Shown here in pieces: positions 56,601 to 64,000 of a stretch of 64,000 nucleotides of DNA. This stretch comes from Colias croceus (lineage: Eukaryota > Arthropoda > Insecta > Lepidoptera > Pieridae). The DNA lies in contig NC_059558.1 in NCBI RefSeq assembly GCF_905220415.1, positions 818,501-882,500 on the forward strand, read 5' to 3'. Positions within the stretch are counted from its first letter, which is position 1. Each line of letters opens with the position of its first letter. Under the pieces are notes generated by a model. It saw nothing but the letters and a program-made list of their open reading frames with translations, was not told the DNA's origin and did not search any database. A program made the translations under genes and the position numbers.

Positions 56601-58890
56601 TCTCTATGACGTTTCGTTGAACAATGCGACACGAACCACGCAACTGCTTTTCTTTTCTTACTCAATTTTAACCTTAATTTTTCATCTACAGGGTCCATAT
56701 TTTCAACCCATTTCATGTCAATCGCTGGGCCAACTAGATTGCCTTTCACATCGTAAATGCTAATATAACCCCACTGGAAATCGGAATCCAATTTGTATGT
56801 CCATGTCCAGTTAAAGTAGCCGTCTAGGTAGTCGTTGCAAGCTGGAAAGAAGTCAGGTGATTCCATGGCTCCAAAGATGTACTTCTGTTTTGGCGATCGG
56901 TCTTTTGGCAGCTGAAAAGCCCACATGTTCACATCTCTTCCATTAAATGCTATAGCATTAAAGTCACTTTGGTTAAGGAAATAATTCTTGTCATCTGTTA
57001 CGAAGCAGTTCCGATATTTGCAGTTGTATTTGACGAAAGCAGAATTACCTTCTCCCATGTAATCGAAAGGTGCACTAAAACGCCTGGTCCATTGTAAAAT
57101 GTACTTTAATTCCTTGTGGTTTAGGTAGGATATGTCCTTTCTGTTGGCTCGAATATCATTTAAGCGATTGTGGTAAGTATAGAATAAAGTTATAGCGTAT
57201 ATAATAAGGATTAGAATGAATAATCGAGTAAAATATCTTAGTGGACACAGAATAATTGACATGGTGTCCACCAACGGTCGACTAATACTGACCTTATCGA
57301 TACTGATAAGATATTAAGGTGTTTTATCTACGTACAGAATGTGAAACCGGTTTATTAGTATAGATTGCGGTTATTTCTCATCACTTATCACAGTGCAGTT
57401 ATTAGAAATTTATTATTTCTTTTGGAAACTCTTTAGTGCATGTGCCATCAAAAGCAGGCAGGTTTCTTTAATGAAATAAGATGATAGCAACATTTAAATT
57501 GGTATTTTAAATTTGAATTAGTCTTAATTTGTTTGCAATGTTTTTTTTTCAAAACGTAAAAATTTAGAAATTAAAGATTCGGTCCCGGGACCACGCTCGC
57601 TGCAAATTTCAATTTGCAATATGCAAGAGCGAAACGTCGGGATAGTAATAAAATGCATATAAATCGCGTTTAAAATTCGTTTAAATCTTTATTAATTTTA
57701 AATTTTATATAGAGAAATCTCTAAAATAATCGCGTAAAATTGAAAATGTTGACAAATAGACCGTATTACAGGATGGTAAAAAGTTAATGCAAGTTTCCTA
57801 ATCAATCTAACTAGACCGAATTATTATATCAAGCCATTACAATATTTATTTTATTTTTCGTAGTATTCTAAGTCTAAATCTGTACATATATTTGTATACG
57901 ATAATACGTAGTATATTACTATTATCTAGTCTAGTCCTACTAATATTATAAATGCGAAAGTTTGTATGGATGTATGGATGTTTGTTACTCTTTCACGTAA
58001 AAACTACTGAACCGATTACAATGAAATTTAGCACACATATAGAGGGTAACTTGGATTAACACATAGGATAGTTTTTATCCCGGAAATCCCACGGGAACGG
58101 GAACTATGCGGGTTTTCCTTTGCAAACGCGGGCGAAGCCGCGGGCGTAAATCTAGTAATATTATAAAGCTGAAGAGTTTGTTTATTATCGCCAATCTCAT
58201 GAACTACTGGTCCGATTTGAAAAATTATTTCGGTGTTAGATAGCCCATTTATCGAGGAAGGCTATTAGGCTATATATCATCACGCTAAGACCAACAGGAG
58301 CGGATCGACGCGGGAGAAACCACGCAGCTAGTTACCTTATAGAAACAGTGTAAGGGTAATCTTCCAAGCAAACGAGTCCCATTTCAGTAGTGAGACGCTT
58401 TCGTCTCACGTGGGTGAGATCTTCCTCCATTTTTGGCGGGAATTCACATTCCATTTCTGTCTTCGATGTTGTATAAGCTTCAAAGGAAAAGCCTTTTTTG
58501 GTAATTAAAATTATTATTTTCGTTTCATTCATGAAATTTTCTAAACGCAATTTAGTTATTAAGCCTGGTTAAATAGAAACTAGGGTAAAACGTTTTACTG
58601 TTTACAATCGGGTTCAACCGAAATAAAACTTAGATATCAATCTTATCTTAAGATATCAATTATCATTGCCAAAAATCTTTGAAATCAATTTAAGAAGTGT
58701 TTATTATGTTTATCATTATCATGCCTGGTTATGACTTCTACAAATTATATTATCTTTAAGTAGTTTAAATTTTAAAATAAAAACATTCACAATGATCACT
58801 TTTACTAGATTACGTTATAGGTAAATACTTACCACATCGCATCAATTTTAATAACGAAACAGTCACAAATAATGTTCTCCATAGAGCCAT
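50654..58890 (-). CDS. Secreted serine protease homolog, all three catalytic residues replaced
   Basis: Exons in transcript order: 58890-58833, 58540-58336, 54381-54304, 53484-53340, 53014-52901, 51611-51450, 51099-50974, 50755-50654; 990 bases, 329 residues, phases agreeing throughout. Residues 1-19 look like a signal peptide (MALWRTLFVTVSLLKLMRC). An acidic/basic pro-region contains RRKR but no IVGG activation site. The chymotrypsin fold follows: YPYTVSI, HWCGGAIVGKQWVLTAAQC, HPDYRTDQYYPEHNLAMIK, GETIVTGFGSV, then GDTGDPAV. The catalytic His is Gln (TAAQC), Asp is Asn (HNLAMI) and Ser is Thr (GDTGDP). It should be a non-enzymatic protease homolog acting outside the cell, as insect SPHs often do as cofactors in immunity; that role is inference. 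The first two exons are short and assigned by phase, signal sequence and continuity into the TVSIR-LHGKHWCGG join. The fucosyltransferase lies in its second intron. Confidence 0.85.
52000..52735. mobile_element. Inverted-repeat element with CCACTCAACGGTTC ends
   Basis: CCACTCAACGGTTCGACGCC ... GTCGGGCGCTCCAAACATCC and, near 52675-52730, GGCGTTGAACCGTTAAGTGG ... GGATGTTTTGAGCGCCCGAC. It sits in an intron of the protease homolog. Confidence 0.6.
53651..54220. mobile_element. Foldback element with about 180-bp inverted arms, TA target
   Basis: GTTCAGGATA ... TATCCTGAAC ends with TA on both sides. The arms stay alignable through CAAGTGACTACTATCAAGCT and GTTATCTCTGTTAGCTACCA. The loop is about 200 bases. 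Confidence 0.8.
54385..55130. other. Intron of the protease homolog, little recognisable
   Basis: A short ATC run and a CCGCTGCTGGGACACCGG stretch near 54430 that looks like a dispersed-repeat end. Nothing else supported. Confidence 0.4.
55133..55262. mobile_element. Short MITE-like inverted repeat
   Basis: AAGGCCGGATACTCACGTGC CTACCGCAGGGGCAAT and ATTGCCCCTGCTGCAGGTAC ... GCCGGTT are inverted. Confidence 0.55.
55403..55544. mobile_element. MITE with AAGCTATTGCATAGC ends, second copy
   Basis: AAGCTATTGCATAGCATGCC ... GGCCCGCGATAGAAGCTTCA AGCTATGCAATAGCTT. Confidence 0.7.
55726..57274 (-). CDS. Alpha-1,3-fucosyltransferase (GT10), two exons, nested gene
   Basis: Exon 1 57274-56352 and exon 2 55987-55726 join in phase (TCACG|ATTTCTGCC) to give 394 residues. 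A type II membrane architecture: short cytosolic N terminus, signal anchor at about 12-32 (RLFILILIIYAITLF), stem, then the GT10 catalytic domain with AMESPDFF, AWFVSHCSTKRHREDYV, the family signature FYLSFENSFAEDYVTEKLL, and VPVVYGGADYSRFLPEGSYL. GT10 enzymes move fucose from GDP-fucose to N-glycans or Lewis-type acceptors in the Golgi; the exact acceptor (core alpha-1,3 or antennary) cannot be told from sequence. One N-glycosylation sequon is NWTW. The gene lies wholly inside an intron of the serine protease homolog, on the same strand. A second Met four codons downstream is an alternative start. Confidence 0.93.
57300..57930. other. Upstream of the fucosyltransferase, no gene seen
   Basis: Probable promoter region of the nested gene and intron of the protease homolog. 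No defined promoter motif is visible. Confidence 0.35.
57935..58155 (+). mobile_element. Helitron-like element, ATAAATGCGAAAG family
   Basis: TCCTACTAATATTATAAATG ... GAAGCCGCGGGCGTAAATCTAG|T; it is followed immediately by another Helitron. Confidence 0.8.
58151..58331 (+). mobile_element. Helitron-like element, GCTGAAGAG family, abutting a splice donor
   Basis: Starts inside the TCTAGTAATATTATAAAGC junction with the previous element and ends CACGCAGCTAG|T, four bases from the donor of protease-homolog exon 58540-58336. Confidence 0.75.
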
Positions 58891-59290
58891 TTTCTTACAT
58901 TTTGAAGTCTACATAATACTGTTAGGTTTTTCATTCGATTCATTGCATAAGCCATGTTTATTTAATGAAGAATGTTTGGAGTTTTGGACTATTGTTTGAG
59001 AAATTGTGTACATTTAAGCGTTTTATTGATTTTTCTATGACCATTATTATAAAAGTTTATGCCTTAAAGCGTTATGTTCATGTTTTGAATAATTTACTTG
59101 GTATTTAATTAAGTTTTAACTGTTGTAAAATGTGGCTGATTATTATTTCGACGTTCCGTTTGCGGAGACCTATCTACCAACATCTTTTTACTCATAGGAA
59201 ATTTGTGAAATAAAAATAAAATAATAATATAAGTAAGTATCGTTTATTGTTTCCCATATTATCGCATAACATTGGATTACACAGTATTAT
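58891..59290. other. Upstream of the protease homolog, no gene seen
   Basis: AT-rich; expected to hold its promoter, but no motif can be supported. Confidence 0.35.
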
Positions 59291-59291
59291 T

Positions 59292-59440
59292 GGAACGAAG
59301 TTTCGTATCCCGCGTTGCGAAACGGGGCTAGACGGAAAAAATTAAGACGAAAAGTTGTAACGACACTTTTTGCTATAGTATATTTGCGCGGCGTGTGCAT
59401 GTTTCTCTGTCTATCTCTCTCTAACTTAAAACTTCGTTCC
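59292..59440. mobile_element. MITE with GGAACGAAGT ends, simple form
   Basis: GGAACGAAGTTTCGTATCCC ... CTAACTTAAAACTTCGTTCC with one GACGGAAAAAATTAAGACGA arm only. Confidence 0.7.
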
Positions 59441-59639
59441 ACCCGGGTGTCCCTTATTTAAATTTTTAAATATAGTTTTTCTTGTTGTCCAAAGCAACGC
59501 TGTTTTTCACTCGCCCCTAATAATTACAGGATACAATATTTTATTTGTAGTTACAAGTTTATATTTATTTATTTATTATAAACCAAAAATACGCTTCTAA
59601 AAACAGTAGGGAACAGTAGAACCTAGAGAAAAAATGTGT

Positions 59640-59900
59640 GCGCGTACCTACTAGTGTACACACATAAGAAGTGAAACTTCTTTATGACCTTATTTTTCAA
59701 AAAGTAATTTACTATATGTATGCAATTTTACAGAAATACGAATCGCGCGTGATAGGAATAAAATGGCGCGTAACGGAAAAATGCATGTCGCGTGACGCAC
59801 GATACGTACGATAATTATCGTACGTATCGTGCGTCACGCGACATGCACTACACAGACCAAAAAGTTTGAGACGATGTAATAAAAGTTTGACTTTAAAAGT
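59640..59900. mobile_element. MITE remnant carrying a 66-bp perfect palindrome
   Basis: AAGAAGTGAAACTTCTTTAT at the left, then ATGGCGCGTAACGGAAAAAT, then the palindrome 59782-59847 and AGACCAAAAAGTTTGAGACG. Confidence 0.7.
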
Positions 59901-60125
59901 AGGTACAGTACAAATGAGAAAAACAAAAGAAACTTAGATATAAATTCACGTTTTGCGATTGTTTGAAGGCATACAAAATGGCTGATGCAATCATTTCATC
60001 ACCACGAAGCAGATTTCAAGATATATAAATAAATCTTGATATTAATACTTTATAAATATGATAACATCCTCTCTGCTTTAGCTAAATATTAACATAATGA
60101 TTTTGAATGGAAGTTTATGATTACG

Positions 60126-60343
60126 GTGCATTTACATCAAACAAGCGAATTCTCATTCTAACCTCACTATGTCAAATTCTTTTAGTGTAAACAGGTGTAG
60201 AGCATTCTTTCGTTATTCTTAGTTCGTTCGAAAATATTCTATGCAATGTTCTAAACTGAAAAACATACGAGTTTTCGTTTACACTAATAGATCACGAAAG
60301 AATATTCTTGCTCTAGTTGTATGTTCGTTTGATGTAAATGCAC
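60126..60343. mobile_element. MITE with GTGCATTTACATCAAAC ends
   Basis: GTGCATTTACATCAAACAAG ... CGTTTGATGTAAATGCAC inverted ends with inner AAGAATATTCTTGCTCTA / AGAGCATTCTTTCG folds. Confidence 0.7.
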
Positions 60344-60675
60344 TGTTACAGGAATATTTTAATAAATATTTTCATGATCATTTATAAAATATTGATATTT
60401 TGCGTAGAAAAAGATTGTGGATATGGTTCTGCGCTCACGCGTCAACCACTATATACCGAGGAGGTGAATAAAGATAAATCATGAGTCACAAAAATCATTA
60501 TTATCATTTACGACGGAATAATTTCTATTAATAGTGTTTGTGTTGTTTGATAATTTATGGTAATACTATTATAGGTTTCACTTTACAGCCAAGACTTATA
60601 TTTTATCTACATCAAACATAAAATCTTGAAATTCCTTTCTTATGCACAAAACACAACAATTATGTTTCCTTTCCA

Positions 60676-63545
60676 CTATTTCTTTTTCCCATTCGCTAGT
60701 TCGTCTCTAATCATTTCATCAGTCTTTCCTCTCGTTTCGGGAATGAGACAGGTAATTAAAGCTCCCAATACATTTAGGAAACCGAAGAAAATGAACGTCG
60801 TGTGTATTCCAAAAGTATCTGTTAATGGTGCGTAGGCATATAGCTGCGTGGCTACAGTTAACCAAGTATAGGTGCCTATGCAACCCATCACTTTGGCCCG
60901 AGCCTGAAAAAACGATCCTGACATTAATCATGGTATATGAATTTTAATTCAAACAAAACTAATATTTATCATCTTTATTTATCTTTAATTTAGAAGATAA
61001 TAATATGATATAAGCTTATCAGTACAATCTCATGATGAAAGAAAACTTAAACTTACTTGAAAATTAAACATTTCTGTAGTCATAATATAAGGTAATGACC
61101 TCACTCCTCCAGCATACAATGCCACGGCTATCATCATACAAGTGATTGGTAACCAGCCAGGGATTGTATATCCGTAGGACTGTATGAGTAGTGCTATGCC
61201 CAATCCCGCGAGAGCGATCGCTGATATGAGGTATGCTCCTATTAGGAGAGGCTGGAAGAGAAGTTTGTCATTATTATGGACGGTATCGTCATTTCAATTA
61301 AGAAGGAACATGCATGTACGAAGCTTGAAGTACAATGGGGAAATAACAGTCAAATTAGCACTGAACCTAATTTATATACTTAGTAACAATGTAAAATATA
61401 CCTTTCGATCAAACTTCTCCGCAATACTTGTAAATGTAAACGAAGCAATAATCATGACGATTGGAAAACTCAATGGTTGCAATTCCGGACTGATTCCGAA
61501 ATTATTTCCTGTTGACTCCAATATGGCAGATGCATATGTTATTATTGCAAAAGCACCATTCCACGCATGTATTGTAAAGACAGAGAGCATAAATAATAAA
61601 CCGCGACGCCAAGCTTTATCTTTAACTGAAAAAGAAAATATTTATTATACAGTTTGTTCTAGCATTGAATTACTGTGCTGTTTACTTTATTCATCTATTT
61701 TTTTCATCAACTAGGACTTACATATAGCTTTTAAGTCAACTGTGGGAAGATTCCTAAACGCTTCCTGTTGATTTTGCATATACTCTATTTCAGTTTTAAC
61801 TTCTTTATCATCTGTTTTTAGACCTCTTAGAAAGGCAACTGCCCTGTAGGCTTCCTATAAAATAAAATTTGTTATTTCTTGAGAAATAGTAATTTGTAAA
61901 TTATTATTTTGAAATTTGAAACAACCTATTTACTCACATCTATTTTCCCACGCTTAACCAAAAAGGAAGGAGATTCAGGGGCCTTTAACATTAACACTCC
62001 CATAGCTAAAGGGAATGCTAAATATATCCACAAAACTGTGAAGTAATCAAAGTATGCGCCGATCAAGTACATTATCAGGAATCCTAGGTTTTGCAGCAGG
62101 ACTGATACGGATCCTAGGACGCCTATAAGATTGTTCTGACTCAGTTCGCGGATGTAGACTGTTGTGACAGCAAATGCACCAGACGCTGACATCCCAGCGG
62201 CTGCTCTTGCTATGGAAAGAGCTATTAGATTGGGTAGCATTATCCTGAGTAGGATCGAGAACTGGAAAAGATTTAGTAGGCATTATTTCTTTGCACAATA
62301 TTAAAATAATAAAATAATGTACGTATGAATAAAATATAAAGGGGTGAAGCATAAGATTTAAGGTTACATTGATGACCTACGGTTTGAAGGAAAAATTTAT
62401 AGAAGCAATAATATGATTTCTTGGCAAATTCTGCGATGACATAATTCAAGAAAAGCATGCTTATGAAGTGATACTTTATTGTTTTACTTACAATTGCTGG
62501 AATCGTAACGGAGAAGACGATCCATTTTCTACCATATCTATCTGTTAATAAAGCAAAAATTGGCACAACCAGCGCTGAAGATAAGCAGTTGATGCTGGCC
62601 AGTAAAGATATTTCCTGGTTTGTTAATGGAGCACCTAGAGGAGAGTCAGCAGCTTGTAGCTTCTTCGTAATGGGAGATATCCAGGCTGCTTCCAGGCCAT
62701 ATATCATAAAGCCCATGCTGGCTAAAGATTGAAATTTTATGTATTTTATGAGAAATGGTAATGGTAAGATATAATATTATCACTACATAGTATAAAACAA
62801 AATAGGTAAATCTAGGATCGTATTTAAGGAATTCATTAATTCCTTCTTTCTTCATTTTTAATTTAGCGAGACTTTTCATTATTTAATTCGTCTTCTTCAA
62901 AACTCTTGTATTTATATTTTTATTTGTTTTTTTTTTTATTATATTTAAATTATTACTTAGTATTAACTAAATACATGCAATTGAAATGTATACAAGTTAA
63001 ATTATTAATTAAATATAGTTAAAATCTTTCTCATTCTGTTTTATTTATCATACTTAATTCTTTCCTTTATTGGATCTGATTTTTACTAATTATTCTTTAA
63101 AGTTTTAACCTATTATATATTACGTCTTTTCGTCGATCCACTCATTCGATTATAAATTTATACTGTATAAAATAAATCTGTAGAAGGGTCAATTCTGTAC
63201 ATTGAAAATATTGAAAAAATAAATAGCAGGGGGTGTTACTGGATCGATACCAAACCCAAATATGTGATAAATTTTTTTTTGTCTGTCTGTCTGTATGTGA
63301 AGGCATCACGTGAAAACTAACGGTTCGATTTCGATGAAACTTGGTATAATTATACCTTATTATCCTGGGCGTAAAATAGGATACTTTTCATCCCGTAAAA
63401 ATACGTAGAAAAAAATAAATCTTAATTTTTCCGCGCGGACGGAGTCGCGGGCCGAAGCTAGTTGAAAATAAAAATTGAAATAAATACCTATTATAGAATA
63501 AATCCATTGCCAATAAGTATGACCACTATTCGTTTTCACCGTCAT
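60676..63545 (-). CDS. Facilitated trehalose/sugar transporter (Tret1-like, MFS), 7 exons
   Basis: Exons in transcript order: 63545-63488, 62721-62492, 62261-61938, 61854-61722, 61625-61402, 61251-61057, 60903-60676; 1392 bases, 463 residues, phases agreeing. Sugar-porter hallmarks in order: WIYSII-ASMGFMIYGLEAAW in TM1, DRYGRKW between TM2 and TM3, the GMSASGAFAVTTVYIREL region, PESPSFLVKRGK after TM6, then PETRGKTDEMI at the end of TM12. Twelve membrane segments are expected in the plasma membrane, moving trehalose or hexoses between haemolymph and cells. Which sugar is carried is not readable from sequence. The first exon is separated by an intron with a Helitron-like insertion and was chosen because it completes TM1 in phase. 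A 77-codon frame starting at 62879 (MKSLAKLKMKKEG) lies in that intron and is not used here. Confidence 0.92.
63177..63461 (+). mobile_element. Helitron-like element, TCTGTAGAAGGG family, in the transporter intron
   Basis: Near-identical to 13482-13779 apart from a shorter GTCT run. A fragment of the same family is at 46441-46495 (ATCCTGGGCATAAAATAGGA). Confidence 0.8.
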
Positions 63546-64000
63546 TTTGAACTTTTTAACACACTAAATTATTTCACTATTTTATTTCAGTTAACAGTAG
63601 AACACTGAATGGGTTCTTTAAATAACCATATTACTTAAAGCTACCTTATCAGATAGTTTCATTGTTTTAATTGTTCAAATATCTGTCTGTATCGAAATAT
63701 ATATGTTTAAATCAGGTTATTTTGTTGTCTTTTTGATACGGCAATCTAATAACGATCAAATGTTATTTTTAAACTTATTATATAAATAATAGTTTCATTG
63801 AGATAAAAAAAACCCGGCAAAGTGCGATTCCAACTCACGCATCGAGGGTTCCGTTTGCATTAAAAAGGTATTATAATAGGTACCTAAATACATATTTTTT
63901 ACTAAATTAATGTATAAACATTACATATTGCAATGTGGAAAGCCGTAGACGCATAAACTTAAGAAAAATGTTTCTTTTTCGCTTTAGTAATATTTTTTTT
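63546..64000. other. 5' flank of the sugar transporter
   Basis: AT-rich. Near 63810-63860, CCCGGCAAAGTGCGATTCCA ACTCACGC resembles a widespread Lepidopteran repeat. No gene seen. Confidence 0.4.

Noticed and set aside
58332..58550. Stand-alone 72-residue gene
   Set aside because: Its end joins in phase to protease-homolog exon 54381 and its start to the signal-peptide exon; it is exon 2 of that gene.
62646..62879. 77-codon frame MKSLAKLKMKKEG upstream of the transporter as its first exon
   Set aside because: It has no usable donor in phase, and part of its sequence is a fragment of a Helitron-like repeat (TTTTATACTATGTAGTGA). The exon at 63488-63545 completes TM1 in phase.

Overview
The window is AT-rich animal genomic DNA, almost certainly from a butterfly or moth. 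It has short exons separated by GT-AG introns. It carries many copies of small Helitron-like elements with TC...CTAG|T ends of the kind common in Lepidoptera, tRNA-derived SINEs with TTTA-type tails, and LINE tails. I see no bacterial genes, CRISPR arrays or rRNA.

Layout from left to right. (1) 1-3600: transposon debris, including a piggyBac-like MITE and a mariner transposase fragment. (2) 3717-4964: an intronless cyclin L gene (+). (3) 9479-27289: EFR3 (+), the plasma-membrane scaffold that anchors PI4-kinase IIIalpha. I traced 20 coding exons, with every junction in phase, and only the first coding exon is unresolved. One of its introns holds an LTR retrotransposon with apparently identical LTRs. 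(4) 27290-35877: the EFR3 3'UTR, then transposon-filled intergenic DNA. (5) 35878-49451: a 12-exon RTN4IP1-like mitochondrial oxidoreductase (-), convergent with EFR3. (6) 50654-58890: an 8-exon secreted serine protease homolog (-) in which the catalytic His, Asp and Ser are all replaced. (7) 55726-57274: a two-exon alpha-1,3-fucosyltransferase (-) nested inside an intron of the protease homolog. (8) 60676-63545: a 7-exon trehalose/sugar transporter of the Tret1 type (-).

The most unusual signal is a recurrent pattern in two neighbouring genes, EFR3 and RTN4IP1. Part of an exon together with its splice site has been tandemly copied into the flanking intron. I count five such loci and seven copies. 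Base changes between exon and copy are mostly synonymous, while the surrounding intron has diverged strongly. This suggests retained coding constraint (alternative exons) or ongoing gene conversion.

The repeat landscape is also rich: nested Helitrons, Helitrons that share a 5' part but carry different 3' ends, several perfect hairpins and palindromes, and a 30-bp minisatellite open on both strands. The genes do not form an operon. They are independent loci, apart from the nested fucosyltransferase and a possible overlap of the EFR3 5' end with cyclin L.
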